Notes under the pieces: model-generated
Database searches by the model: none
Told to the model about the DNA's origin: nothing
What the model saw: the letters and a program-made list of their open reading frames with translations, nothing else
Made by a program: the position numbers and the translations under genes
Assembly (NCBI GenBank): GCA_009377535.1
Contig: WHTV01000002.1
Location: 52,352 to 116,351, forward strand
Reading direction: 5' to 3'
DNA from: Kiloniellaceae bacterium
GTDB taxonomy: Bacteria; Pseudomonadota; Alphaproteobacteria; Kiloniellales; Kiloniellaceae
Length of the DNA stretch: 64,000 nucleotides
Part shown: one piece after another, positions 33,722 through 42,827 of the stretch
Position numbering within the stretch: the stretch's first letter is position 1
Layout of the letters: each line of letters begins with the position of its first letter

Positions 33722-36574
33722 ATGAGTTCTACGTCGCCTCCGACCGAGGCATCCCCACAGGCTCCCCAAGCTCCCGGCACCCGCCGTCCAGGTGCCGGGG
33801 GCCTGCGCCTGCCGGCGGCCCCAATCCTCCTGGCCGGCATTGGCCGGGCCGTGTGGATCGACCCCGAGGCCGGCGAGGTGCTGACCCTGCCGGCCGCCGA
33901 GGCAGCCCAGCGCGCGCGCCGGGCGCCGCCCCTGCTCTGCCATGCGCGGGCCACGGCGCGGCGCCTCGCGACCGACCCCTTCCCCGCCTTCGACCTGCTG
34001 GAGCTCTTCGCCTTCGTGCGCCCGGCCAGCTTCTGCGCGCCGACACCCCACGGCCTGGCCGCCGCTCTCGGCCAGCCCAAGCCGGCCGATGCGGAGGCCG
34101 CCGCCGTCGCCTTGCCGGGCCTGGCCCAAATGCTGCTCGCCGAGCTGGCTGCCCGCGGCACTTCGGGCCTGGGCGGCGACCGCGACGCACCGGGCATCGC
34201 CTGGCTGATGGCCCAGGCCGGCTGGCTCTGGGGGCCCTATGTCGTGCACGCCCTCGGCTTCGGCCAAGGCGCAGCCGAGCTGCCCCGGCGCAATCTCGGC
34301 CTGCGGGTCTGGGAGCGCCTGGCGGAGTGGGAAGAGCGCCCGCCGCGCGGCGCCCCCGGCACCCGGCCGGTGCTGGCGGAGGAGGCCCGCGCGCGTCTCG
34401 CCGGACTGCTCGACGAGGAGTCCGAGCCACGCCCGCAGCAGTCGGACTACGCCGCCGCCGCGGCGGCGGCCTTCGCGCCGCGCGCCCACGAGGGCGAGCC
34501 GCGCGTCGTGCTGGCCGAGGCCGGCACCGGCACCGGCAAGACCCTCGGCTACCTGGCGCCGGCCAGCCTCTGGGCGGAGCGCAACAACGCCGCCGTCTGG
34601 GTTTCCACCTACACCCGCAACCTGCAGGGCCAGGTCGACGACGAGCTGGCGCGCCTCTTCCCGGAGCCGCGCGAGCGCGCCCGCAAGGTGGTGATCCGCA
34701 AGGGGCGGGAGAACTACCTCTGCCTGCTGAACCTTGCCGAGGCGGTGGCGCAGATGCCGGCGCGCCCGCCCGACGCGGTGTCGCTCGGCCTCATGGCGCG
34801 CTGGACCGCGCGCACGCGCAACGGCGACATGGTGGGCGGCGATTTCCCGGGCTGGCTGGCCGACCTCTTCGGCCCGCAGCGGACCCTGGGCCTCGCCGAC
34901 CGCCGCGGCGAGTGCATCTATTCGGCCTGCCAGCACTACAAGAAGTGCTTCATCGAGCGCTCGGTGCGCGCCGCCCGCCAGGCGGAGATCGTTGTCGCCA
35001 ACCACGCCCTGGTGATGATCCAGGCGGCCATGGGCGGCGGCGACGACGACCAGCTGCCGACCCGCTACGTCTTCGACGAGGGCCACCACCTCTTCGATGC
35101 CGCCGACAGCGCCTTTGCGGCCCACCTGAGCGGCCTGGAATCGCGCGAGCTGCGCCGCTGGCTGCTCGGCGCCGAGGGCGGCCGGCGCGCCGCCAGCCGC
35201 ATGCGCGGCCTGCAGCGCCGCCTGGAAGACCTGCTGGGCGACGATCCGCAGGCACTGGAGGCACTCGACGAGGCCTTGCGGGCCGCCCGGGTGCTGGCCG
35301 GCGAGGGCTGGCGCCAGCGCGTCGAGGAGGGCCGGCCCGAGGGGGCCACCGAGAGCTTCCTGGCCCTCGCCCGGCGCCAGGTCTACGCCCGCTCGCCGGG
35401 CCAGAATCAGCCCTACAGCCTGGAGGCGCCGGCGCATCCGCCGGTCGAGGGCCTGCTGCAAGCCGCGGAGGCCCTGGCCGAGGATCTGAGGGCGCTCTCG
35501 GGCCCGCTCATCAAGCTGCGTCGCCTGCTCATCCTCCGCCTCGACGACGAGGCCGCGACGTTGGACAGCGACACCCGCCGGCGCATCGAGGCCGCGGCGC
35601 GCAGCCTCGACAGCCGCGCCATCCTGCCGCTGGCCGCCTGGCGCGACATGCTGCGCGCGCTCGACGAGGAGACGCCGCCGGAGTTCTGCGATTGGTTCGC
35701 CGTCGAGCGCATCGAGGGCCGCGACCTCGACGTCGGCCTCTACCGCCACTGGATCGATCCCAGCCGGCCCTTCGCTGCCAGCCTCGGCCAGAGCGCCCAC
35801 GGCATGCTGATCACCTCGGCCACGCTGACCGACAACAGCGGCGAGGTAAGGAACAGCGAAGAAGTCCATGGCGAGTCCGCCTGGCAGGCGGCCGAAGCGC
35901 GCCTCGGCGTGAACCACCTGACCGCGGCCATCTCGCGGCTCTCGCTGCCCTCGCCCTTCGACTACGCACAGCAGACGCGCATCCTCATCGTGCACGACCT
36001 GAAGCGCGGCGACCTGACGCAACTGGCCGCCGCCTACCGCGCCCTGTTCCTGGCTTCAGGCGGCGGCGGGCTCGGCCTCTTCACCGCCATCGCCCGCCTG
36101 CGCGCGGTGCAGCGCCAGATCGCCCAGCCGCTGGCCGACGCCGGCATCACGCTCTATAGCCAGCACGTCGACGGCCTCGACACCGGCACCCTGGTCGACA
36201 TCTTCCGCGCCGAGGAGGACTCCTGCCTGCTCGGCACGGACGCCGTTCGCGACGGCGTCGACGTGCCGGGCCGCGCGCTGCGCCTCATCGCCTTCGACCG
36301 CGTGCCGTGGCCGCGCCCCGACATCATCCATAAGGCGCGCCGCGAGGTCTTCGGCAAGCGCGCCTACGACGAGCGGCTGACCCGCCTGAAGCTGCGCCAA
36401 GCCTACGGCCGCCTCATCCGCCGCGCCGACGACCGCGGCGTCTTCGTGCTGCTCGACCCGCTGCCCTCGCGCCTGCTCGATGCCTTCCCCCCGGAGGTGA
36501 CCGCCGAGCGCGTCGGCCTCGCAGAGGCGGTGGCGACGGTGGAGGCGTTTCTCAACACCGAGAGAGACGGCTAA
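33722..36574 (+). CDS. DinG-like ATP-dependent DNA helicase (XPD family, Fe-S)
   Basis: This 950-residue superfamily 2 helicase has an N-terminal extension of about 240 residues, Walker A EAGTGTGKTLGYLAP near residue 268, and a DEAH-type box VFDEGHHLFDAADS near residue 451. A cysteine set follows the pattern of the XPD/DinG 4Fe-4S cluster: YLCLLN near 333 and GECIYSACQHYKKC near 398-410. The C-terminal motor has ITSATLTD and QAYGRLIRRADDRGVF. It should unwind DNA 5' to 3' in repair or R-loop removal. The stop overlaps the convergent methyltransferase stop by four bases. Confidence 0.93.
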   Translation: MSSTSPPTEASPQAPQAPGTRRPGAGGLRLPAAPILLAGIGRAVWIDPEAGEVLTLPAAEAAQRARRAPPLLCHARATARRLATDPFPAFDLLELFAFVRPASFCAPTPHGLAAALGQPKPADAEAAAVALPGLAQMLLAELAARGTSGLGGDRDAPGIAWLMAQAGWLWGPYVVHALGFGQGAAELPRRNLGLRVWERLAEWEERPPRGAPGTRPVLAEEARARLAGLLDEESEPRPQQSDYAAAAAAAFAPRAHEGEPRVVLAEAGTGTGKTLGYLAPASLWAERNNAAVWVSTYTRNLQGQVDDELARLFPEPRERARKVVIRKGRENYLCLLNLAEAVAQMPARPPDAVSLGLMARWTARTRNGDMVGGDFPGWLADLFGPQRTLGLADRRGECIYSACQHYKKCFIERSVRAARQAEIVVANHALVMIQAAMGGGDDDQLPTRYVFDEGHHLFDAADSAFAAHLSGLESRELRRWLLGAEGGRRAASRMRGLQRRLEDLLGDDPQALEALDEALRAARVLAGEGWRQRVEEGRPEGATESFLALARRQVYARSPGQNQPYSLEAPAHPPVEGLLQAAEALAEDLRALSGPLIKLRRLLILRLDDEAATLDSDTRRRIEAAARSLDSRAILPLAAWRDMLRALDEETPPEFCDWFAVERIEGRDLDVGLYRHWIDPSRPFAASLGQSAHGMLITSATLTDNSGEVRNSEEVHGESAWQAAEARLGVNHLTAAISRLSLPSPFDYAQQTRILIVHDLKRGDLTQLAAAYRALFLASGGGGLGLFTAIARLRAVQRQIAQPLADAGITLYSQHVDGLDTGTLVDIFRAEEDSCLLGTDAVRDGVDVPGRALRLIAFDRVPWPRPDIIHKARREVFGKRAYDERLTRLKLRQAYGRLIRRADDRGVFVLLDPLPSRLLDAFPPEVTAERVGLAEAVATVEAFLNTERDG

Positions 36575-37362
36575 CCCTTCACCGCCGTGACAATGTGCGC
36601 CGGCGAGTCGAAACGCACGGAGCCATCCGCTGCGGCGAAGTCGCGCAATTCATCCTGCGCGGCGCGCTGCAGTTCAGCGTACTGTGCGTCATCGATGGCG
36701 TCGGCGAGCGTCCAGCCCTTCACATCGGTGCGCACCCAGTCCTCGATGGAGGGAAAGCGGGCCGCGCCGACCGGCGTGTCGATGCGGGGATCGGGCAGGC
36801 CGGCGGCAGCGAAGAGCCCGCGCAGCTCTGCCGGCTCGCCGAGCACGAAGGGCGCCCGCAGGCCGGCCGCGATCTCTTCGCCGAAAAGGCGCTGCAGCAG
36901 CCCGACCATGGCCCGATAGCCCGGCGTGCGCTCGAGCGAATCCCACACCGCCACCGTGAGGCGGCCGCCGGGCCTGAGCACGCGTCCCATTTCGGCCAGC
37001 GCCTTCACGCGGTCCTCGAAGAACATCAGGCCGAACTGGCTGCCCACCGCGTCGAAGCGGCCGTCGTCGAAGGGCAGACCCTCGGCCCGGCCTTCACGCC
37101 AGTCGATTTCGGGCGCGAGACGCCGGGCGACCGCCAGCATGCCGGCGTTGCGGTCGAGACCGATGACCGCTGCGCCGCGCCGCGCGGCTTCGCGCGCGAG
37201 GCTGCCGGTGCCGCAGGCGACGTCGAGCATGTCGTTTCCTGCCGCGACTTTCGCCGCTTCGCAGAGCCGCGGCGACCACTCGCCGAAGAGCGCAGGCACG
37301 AAGAACTCCTCGTAGACCTCGGCAGCGGAAGAAGAGAGCTGTCCGGTCTCGATCGCTTCCAT
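36571..37362 (-). CDS. Class I SAM-dependent methyltransferase
   Basis: This 263-residue protein has a UbiE/MenG-like Rossmann fold: AAGNDMLDVACGTGSLAREAARRGAAVIGLDRNAGMLAVARR (motif I and the acidic loop), RFDAVGSQFGLMFFEDRVKALAEMGRVLRPGGRLTVAVWDSLE. The C-terminal part (GEPAELRGLFAAAGL…) resembles methyltransferases of small molecules. Substrate is unknown. ATG 37362 gives MEAIETGQLSSSAAEVYEEFF, the usual family start. The gene converges on the helicase. Confidence 0.9.
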   Translation of the reverse strand: MEAIETGQLSSSAAEVYEEFFVPALFGEWSPRLCEAAKVAAGNDMLDVACGTGSLAREAARRGAAVIGLDRNAGMLAVARRLAPEIDWREGRAEGLPFDDGRFDAVGSQFGLMFFEDRVKALAEMGRVLRPGGRLTVAVWDSLERTPGYRAMVGLLQRLFGEEIAAGLRAPFVLGEPAELRGLFAAAGLPDPRIDTPVGAARFPSIEDWVRTDVKGWTLADAIDDAQYAELQRAAQDELRDFAAADGSVRFDSPAHIVTAVKG

Positions 37363-37470
37363 TGTCTTTGCCTCCCGTGTGGCTTGCGGAACTGATACAA
37401 CAGGTTCGCAGAAGGAAGCGCCGCAAGAATAGTCCACAAAGTATAGTTCGGCGAGGCCGCCGAGGGTGCC

Positions 37471-37737
37471 AGCCCGGACTTCTCAAGCTATGGTGGGCGT
37501 CACGGAGGCGAATTTGACGACAGGCCAGGAAAGCCGCGAAGAGCGTATCGGCAATACGGTCGAGCGGCTTGACGCCGCCTGTCGTCAAATTCGCCCCGCC
37601 CTTCGGGTCGCCTCAGGAAGCCTGCTCGGGGCGTCGAAGGCCTCAACCGTAGTCCCTGCTACGCTTTTCGGCCTTCTCCTGCCGAGCAGGCTTTCTGAGG
37701 CGATGACGCTCCGCCATAGTTTGAGAAGTCCGGGCTA
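37471..37737 (-). repeat. Structured intergenic element, copy B (opposite orientation to copy A)
   Basis: This is the second copy of the element at 26957-27224, read on the minus strand and colinear with copy A over its full 267 bases. Stem ends AGCCCGGACTTCTC and its inverse, both arms and inner hairpins are preserved. Several arm positions differ from copy A by paired changes that keep complementarity. It fills most of the 403-base gap between the methyltransferase and HxlR genes; 37363-37470 shows nothing else recognisable. Confidence 0.9.
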
Positions 37738-37765
37738 GACTGCGGATGCCGAGGAGGAGGAAGCC

Positions 37766-38479
37766 ATGAAGAGCTATGGCCAGTTCTGTCCCGTCGCCAA
37801 GGCCTCCGAGCTGTTCTGCGAGCGCTGGACCCCGTTGATCGTGCGCGATCTGGCCGCGGGGGCGACGCGCTTTTCGGAACTGCAGCGCGGCGTGCCGCTG
37901 ATGTCTCCGACGCTGCTGTCGAAGCGCCTCAAACAGCTTCAAGCCGAGGGCGTGGTGGAGACGCGGCCGGCGGGCAAGGGCCGCGGCAAGACCTATCACC
38001 TGACGGCCTCCGGCCGTGAGTTCGTCCCGCTGGTCATCGCGCTCGGCACCTGGGGCCAGCGCTGGTCTCGCCGCCAACTGGTCGAGGGCGAGATCGACCT
38101 CGGCCTGCTGATCTGGGCCCTGGAGCGCTCGGTGGACGCTAGCGCCTTCGGCAGACCGCAGAGCGTGGTGCGCCTCGAGTTTACCGACCAGCCGAAAGGC
38201 GGCCGCCTGTGGTGGTTCATCAACCGCGATGGCGCCTGCGAGCTTTGCCTGGAGGATCCAGGCTTCGAAGTCGACCTCTACCTCACCGCCACGCTGCCCG
38301 ACATGATCTACATCGTGCGCGGCGACCTGCCGCTGACCCGCGCCCTTTCGACCGGCCGGCTGGAAGCCCACGGCTCCACCCGTGCCCGCAAGGCACTACG
38401 CGCCTGGCTGAACCTCGCCCCCTACACCAAGATCAAGTCGCAGCACCGGCAAGGTGCAGGTCACCCGATACCGAGGTAG
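37766..38479 (+). CDS. HxlR-type winged-helix regulator with SCP2-like domain
   Basis: The 237-residue protein has an N-terminal HxlR winged helix (YGQFCPVAKASELFCERWTPLIVRDLAAGATRFSELQRGVPLMSPTLLSKRLKQLQAEGVVE) with the Cys at residue 8 seen in redox-sensing members. An SCP2-like sterol-carrier fold forms the C-terminal half (SVVRLEFTDQPKGGRLWWFINRDGACELCLEDPGFEVDLYLTATLPDMIYIVRGDL). The second domain probably binds a hydrophobic ligand. The last 19 bases overlap the convergent AEC carrier gene. Targets are unknown. Confidence 0.9.
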   Translation: MKSYGQFCPVAKASELFCERWTPLIVRDLAAGATRFSELQRGVPLMSPTLLSKRLKQLQAEGVVETRPAGKGRGKTYHLTASGREFVPLVIALGTWGQRWSRRQLVEGEIDLGLLIWALERSVDASAFGRPQSVVRLEFTDQPKGGRLWWFINRDGACELCLEDPGFEVDLYLTATLPDMIYIVRGDLPLTRALSTGRLEAHGSTRARKALRAWLNLAPYTKIKSQHRQGAGHPIPR

Positions 38480-39399
38480 ACGAAGAGCGCGGAGAGGGTG
38501 ACCAGCGAGAGCACCGTGGAGGCCATGATGACCGCTGTCGAGCGCTGCACGTAGATGCCGTACTGCTGGGCCAGCACGAAGACCAGGGCGCCGGTCGGCA
38601 GGGCCGATTGCACCAGCGCGCCGGCCGCCCAGACCGGCTCCATGGTGAAGACGTGATAAGCCAGAGCCCAGGTGATCAGCGGCTGCACCAGCAACTTCAG
38701 AAAGACCAGCCAGGACACCTCGGTCATGCCGGCGGTCGGCGACTTGCCGACCATGAAGAGCCCGATGGCGAAAAGCGCGCAAGGCCCCGCCGCGGCGCCG
38801 AGGAGATCGCAGAAGGTGCCCAGCGCCTGCGGCAGCGGAATGCCGAGGCCGGAGACCAGCAGGCCGGCGACGGCCGAGAGCACCAGCGGCGAGCGCACCA
38901 CGCCGCGCAGCACGTTCCTCAACACCACCAGGCCGCTCTTGCCCTGGTGCACGTCGAGCTCGAGCAGCACGATGCCGAAGGCCATGATGACCGCGCCGTT
39001 CAGGATGGTGGAGATGATTGCCGGCAGCATGCCGGCCTCGCCGAAGGCCAGCATGAGCAGCGGAATGCCCATGTAGCCGGTGTTGGAGAAGATCGCCGAG
39101 AGCCCGGCGAGGCCGAGCGCGCCGAGGCGATTGGGAAAGGCGAACTTGGCGACGGCGACGGCGATCAGGAAAGTCGCCACCGCGCCACCGCCGTAGGCGC
39201 CGAGGAAGGGCAGGTTGAAGACCTCGGCCAGCGACACCCGCGCCATGGAGACGAAGAACAGGGCCGGCAGGGCGATGAAGTAGACGAAGCGGTTGAGCGC
39301 CTCGCTGCTCTCCTTGCCGAGCAGCCGGAAGCGCCCGGCGGCGTAGCCGGCAGCCATGATGGCGAAGATCGGGAAGACGACGTTCAGGATAGGCCCCAT
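38461..39399 (-). CDS. AEC family transporter (auxin efflux carrier fold)
   Basis: This 312-residue protein has about ten helices in two inverted repeats. Conserved points include NRFVYFIALPALFF in the first half, SAIFSNTGYMGIPLLMLAFG with the family Asn-Thr-Gly unwound helix, and VLAQQYGIYVQRSTAVIMASTVLSLVTL near the end. AEC carriers transport organic acids such as malate or malonate. It overlaps the 3' end of the HxlR regulator by 19 bases, convergent; regulation by HxlR is possible but not shown. Confidence 0.92.
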   Translation of the reverse strand: MGPILNVVFPIFAIMAAGYAAGRFRLLGKESSEALNRFVYFIALPALFFVSMARVSLAEVFNLPFLGAYGGGAVATFLIAVAVAKFAFPNRLGALGLAGLSAIFSNTGYMGIPLLMLAFGEAGMLPAIISTILNGAVIMAFGIVLLELDVHQGKSGLVVLRNVLRGVVRSPLVLSAVAGLLVSGLGIPLPQALGTFCDLLGAAAGPCALFAIGLFMVGKSPTAGMTEVSWLVFLKLLVQPLITWALAYHVFTMEPVWAAGALVQSALPTGALVFVLAQQYGIYVQRSTAVIMASTVLSLVTLSALFVYLGIG

Positions 39400-39584
39400 G
39401 GCCGCGGGTCTAGCCCGTGCGGCGACCTGCTGTCGAGCGCAAAGACCGCAACCCTTATCCGCGCAAACGCAGCGCCGGCGTGACGCGCGGCCTTGACCTT
39501 GAGGGGCCTGCCTGCCTAGTCTCTGCCGCCTTCAGGCAGCCCGCCGGGTTTCTGAATCCTCTCTACAGCGAGAAGCGAGACGCA

Positions 39585-39989
39585 ATGTCCGAGCATCACA
39601 CGGCCCTCGTCTACACCATGGTCCTGGTCTCCGCGGCCGACCGCAACATGACCGACTCCGAACTGCACACCATCGGCGAGATCGTGTCGCACCTGCCGGT
39701 CTTCGCCGACTACGACCGCGAAAGGCTGACCAAGGATGCCCTGGCCTGTGCCGAGCTGCTGTCGGAGGACAACGGTCTGGAAAAAGTCCTCGACAAGATC
39801 GTCGCCACGGTGCCGGAGAAGCTGAAGGAGACGGCCTATGCCGTCGCCCTCGACGTCGCCGCCGCCGACGGTGCCGCCAGCCAGGAGGAACTGCGCCTGC
39901 TGGAGATGCTGCGCTACCGCCTGGCGGTCGGCCGCCTACCCGCCGCCGCCATCGAGCGCGGCGCCCGGGCCCGCTACATGCGCCTCTGA
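39585..39989 (+). CDS. TerB family protein
   Basis: This 134-residue soluble helical protein matches the TerB fold (LVYTMVLVSAADRNMTDSELHTIGEIVSHLPVFADYDRERL … TAYAVALDVAAADGAASQEELRLLEMLRYRLAV). The acidic motif AAADGAASQEE repeats the SAADRNMTDSE pattern, as in the tandem metal-binding sites of TerB. It stands alone without the other tellurite-resistance genes, so its role is uncertain. ATG 39585 begins the conserved domain. Confidence 0.85.
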   Translation: MSEHHTALVYTMVLVSAADRNMTDSELHTIGEIVSHLPVFADYDRERLTKDALACAELLSEDNGLEKVLDKIVATVPEKLKETAYAVALDVAAADGAASQEELRLLEMLRYRLAVGRLPAAAIERGARARYMRL

Positions 39990-40184
39990 CCCACCGAAAA
40001 CCGCCCTCTTCTCTCCCCTCCCGCCGGGCCGCCGATTTCCGGAGGCCTGCGAACGCTGGCAGCACTCTCCAGGAACGGCTGCTAAGTTATTGTTTTCTTA
40101 AGCTTATTCTGTTGAGATTTGACGAACAGGTGGGCAAGCTTGGTCCCTATCAGGGTCCTACGGGACGGATGGAGAGGAGGGACG

Positions 40185-40448
40185 ATGAGCGAGTTGGTTC
40201 GTCAATTGAACGATTATCGGCTGACCACGGCCGAGATCCTTTATCGCCTGCCGGATCACCCGGCCCTGCTGCAGACCTACATCTGGCAGGACTACGACCT
40301 GGCGCCGCGCTACCCCGAGCTGCGCCGATTCCTTGCGTTTTGGGAAAAGAACCTGGACGGCCCACTGCATTCGGTGCAGGTGGCCAACATTCCCATCATC
40401 AAGCCGACAGAGACCCGCTTTGCCGATGTCTGCCTGACGTTGCACTAG
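40185..40448 (+). CDS. Usg family protein
   Basis: This 87-residue protein matches the Usg-like family (PF06233), a small conserved alphaproteobacterial protein: LVRQLNDYRLTTAEILYRLPDHPALLQTYIWQDYDLAPRYPELRRFLAFWEKNLDGPLHSVQVAN. The family is named from an ORF near tryptophan genes, and its function is unknown. The start ATG at 40185 follows GGAGAGGAGGG, an excellent ribosome binding site. It is monocistronic. Confidence 0.9.
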   Translation: MSELVRQLNDYRLTTAEILYRLPDHPALLQTYIWQDYDLAPRYPELRRFLAFWEKNLDGPLHSVQVANIPIIKPTETRFADVCLTLH

Positions 40449-40604
40449 CCTAAAGGGGCTGGCGCGGCGGGCACGGCCCGGCCGCGGCAGGCCCTGTTCT
40501 GCGCCGCGCGCTTCCGTCGCAGGGCTTGGCGCGCCCTGCCTGCTTCAGTAGGTTGTCGGCAGACCTCCAAGAGGAGGCCAGCCCCGCAACCCGAAGATCC
40601 TTTC

Positions 40605-41699
40605 ATGTCCGCCACCACCAGCTCCGCCGCTTCCGGACCCCTCAGCGCCGAGTCCGGCCGCAGCCCGACACGGGCGGTGGGCCTCTGGCTGCTGGTCTGC
40701 TGCGCCATGGTGCTCGCCATGGCCGTCATCGGCGCCATCACTCGGCTCACCGAGTCCGGCCTCTCCATCATGGAGTGGGCTCCGATCAGCGGCGCCCTGC
40801 CGCCGCTCAGCCAGGCCGAGTGGCAGCGCCTCTTCGACCTCTACCGCCAGATCCCGGAATACAGCCAAGTGAACGCCGGCATGAGCCTCGAAGAGTTCAA
40901 GACGATCTTCTGGTGGGAGTACGTCCACCGCCTCTGGGGCCGCCTCATCGGCGTGGTCTTCGTGCTGCCGCTGGCCTGGTTCTGGCTGCGCGGGCGGATC
41001 GAGCGGCCGCTGCGCCGCAGGCTGCTGCTGGCGCTGGCGCTGGGCGGCGCCCAGGGCCTGCTCGGCTGGTTCATGGTGGCCTCCGGCTTTGCCGAGCGCA
41101 CCGACGTCAGCCAGTACCGCCTGACCGCCCACCTCGCCCTGGCCCTTCTCATCTACGGCTACCTCTTCTGGCTGGCGCTGGGCGTGCTCTGGCCGCGGCC
41201 GGAACGCAGCCGCGACGGCGCCGCCCTGCCGCTGCGCCGCGCGCTCTGGGTGCTGCTGGCACTGGTCGGCATCACCATCGCCTCGGGCGGCTTCGTCGCC
41301 GGCCTCAATGCCGGGCTCACCTACAACACCTTCCCGCTGATGGACGGCGACCTCATCCCGCGCGGCTACGCGGACCTCTCGCCGTGGATCGCGAACCTCT
41401 TCGAGAACATCGCCGCCGTGCAGTTCAACCACCGCCTGCTCGCGATCGCCACGGTCATCTTCGCCTTCGTGCTGTGGGGCTGGTCGCTGAGCCGCGATCT
41501 CGCGCCCGCGGCCCAAATGGGCTTTGCCGCCCTGGCCCTCCTCGCCCTCATCCAGCTCGCCCTCGGCATCACGACCCTGCTGCTGGTGGTGCCGATCCCC
41601 CTCGCGGCGGTGCACCAGGCCGGCGCCGTCCTGGTGCTGACGGCGACGCTGTGGACCCTCTACCACCTGCGCGGCCGGCCTGAGGCGGCGAAGCGATGA
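40605..41699 (+). CDS. Heme A synthase (Cox15, type without N-terminal Cys pair)
   Basis: This 364-residue inner-membrane protein has eight predicted helices and the Cox15 signatures: VIGAITRLTESGLSIMEWAPISGALPPL, WEYVHRLWGRLIG, HLALALLIY and FNHRLLAI, whose His residues ligate hemes. It oxidises heme O to heme A for cytochrome c oxidase. Its stop overlaps the start of a CobW-type GTPase (ATGA), so the two are translationally coupled. The ATG at 40605 begins a short polar leader before the first helix. Confidence 0.95.
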   Translation: MSATTSSAASGPLSAESGRSPTRAVGLWLLVCCAMVLAMAVIGAITRLTESGLSIMEWAPISGALPPLSQAEWQRLFDLYRQIPEYSQVNAGMSLEEFKTIFWWEYVHRLWGRLIGVVFVLPLAWFWLRGRIERPLRRRLLLALALGGAQGLLGWFMVASGFAERTDVSQYRLTAHLALALLIYGYLFWLALGVLWPRPERSRDGAALPLRRALWVLLALVGITIASGGFVAGLNAGLTYNTFPLMDGDLIPRGYADLSPWIANLFENIAAVQFNHRLLAIATVIFAFVLWGWSLSRDLAPAAQMGFAALALLALIQLALGITTLLLVVPIPLAAVHQAGAVLVLTATLWTLYHLRGRPEAAKR

Positions 41700-42778
41700 G
41701 CGGCGACCTGCCTCTCGCGATTCCGGAGGAGCCGCTGGCCGTCTCCGTGCTGACCGGTTTCCTCGGCAGCGGCAAGACGACGCTGCTGCGCCACCTGCTG
41801 GCCCACCCGGCGATGGAGGAAACCGCCGTCATCGTCAACGAGTTCGGCGAGATCGGCCTCGACCACCTGCTGGTGGAGCGCGCCACCGAGGACACCGTGC
41901 TGCTGAACAGCGGCTGCCTCTGCTGCACCGTGCGCGGTGACCTCGTCGTCGGCATGCGCGACCTCTTCAAGCGGCGGGTGAAGGGCGAGGTGCCGCCGTT
42001 CCAGCGCCTGGTCATCGAGACCACCGGCCTGGCCGACCCGGCGCCCATCCTGCAGACCATCATGACCGACCCGCTGCTGGCCGAGCGCTTCCGCCTCGAC
42101 GGCGTCATCGCCACGGTGGATGCGGCGGCCGGCGCCGCCACCCTCGACCGGCAGATGGAATCGGTGAAGCAGGCTGCCGTAGCCGACCGCCTCCTGCTCA
42201 CCAAGAGCGACCTCGCCGACGCCGCCAGCCGCGCTGCGCTGGAGGCGCGGCTGCGCACGCTCAATCCGGCGGCGCCGATCTACCCCGTGGTGCAGGGCGA
42301 GATCGAACCGGCGCTGCTGTTCAACGCCGGCCTCTACGACCCGACCACCAAGACCGCCGACGTGCAGGCCTGGCTGAAGGCGGAGGCCTATGACCGCGAC
42401 GACCATCATCACGACCACGGACATCACCCTCATCACGACGTGAACCGTCACGATGACTCGATCCGCGCCTTCTGCCTGACCTACGACCGGCCGCTCGACT
42501 GGGACCGCTTCAATTCCTGGGTCGAAATGCTGATTACCCTTCACGGCGGCGACATCCTGCGCATCAAGGGCCTGCTCAACGTCGCTGGCGTCGACCAGCC
42601 GATCGTCATCCACGGCGTGCAGCACGTGTTCCATCCGCCGGCACGCCTCGAGGCCTGGCCGGACGACGACCGCCGCTCACGCATCGTCTTCATCGTGCGC
42701 GACCTGAAGCCCGAAATGTTCGAGCACACCCTGAAGGCCTTCAACGAAGATTCTTCCGCGCCGCTGACACAAGTTTGA
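41696..42778 (+). CDS. CobW/COG0523 family GTP-binding metallochaperone
   Basis: This 360-residue G3E GTPase has Walker A GFLGSGKTT at residues 21-29, the metal-binding GCLCC motif near residue 72, a SKSDLAD-type base motif (LLTKSDLADAA) and a His-rich loop (DRDDHHHDHGHHPHHD, about residues 235-250). A CobW C-terminal domain follows (DRPLDWDRFNSWVEMLI). Such proteins deliver zinc, cobalt or other metals to enzymes. It overlaps cox15 by four bases, so it may serve cytochrome oxidase maturation or be cotranscribed by chance. Not every COG0523 member acts in B12 synthesis. Confidence 0.92.
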   Translation: MSGDLPLAIPEEPLAVSVLTGFLGSGKTTLLRHLLAHPAMEETAVIVNEFGEIGLDHLLVERATEDTVLLNSGCLCCTVRGDLVVGMRDLFKRRVKGEVPPFQRLVIETTGLADPAPILQTIMTDPLLAERFRLDGVIATVDAAAGAATLDRQMESVKQAAVADRLLLTKSDLADAASRAALEARLRTLNPAAPIYPVVQGEIEPALLFNAGLYDPTTKTADVQAWLKAEAYDRDDHHHDHGHHPHHDVNRHDDSIRAFCLTYDRPLDWDRFNSWVEMLITLHGGDILRIKGLLNVAGVDQPIVIHGVQHVFHPPARLEAWPDDDRRSRIVFIVRDLKPEMFEHTLKAFNEDSSAPLTQV

Positions 42779-42786
42779 GTGGTCGC

Positions 42787-42816
42787 CTGGGTGCTCGGGT
42801 CAAGCCCGAGCATGAC
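42787..42816. repeat. Short palindromic repeat between cobW and pyc
   Basis: TGCTCGGG-TCAAG-CCCGAGCA (42792-42812) is a perfect 8-bp stem inside the widespread repeat CTGGGTGCTCGGGTCAAGCCCGAGCATGACG. It lies between convergent stops and may work as a two-way transcript end. Confidence 0.6.
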
Positions 42817-42827
42817 GAAGAAGAGAG

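Noticed and set aside
32996-36022. 1008-codon antisense ORF across the helicase gene
   Set aside because: Its Arg/Gly/Ala/Gln-rich translation has no domain pattern, and it covers both the sigma factor and the helicase, which are well supported.
26957-37737. Composite transposon bounded by the two inverted element copies
   Set aside because: The copies are in opposite orientation 10 kb apart, but all genes between them (lysK, sigma factor, helicase and others) are ordinary chromosomal genes and no transposase is present.
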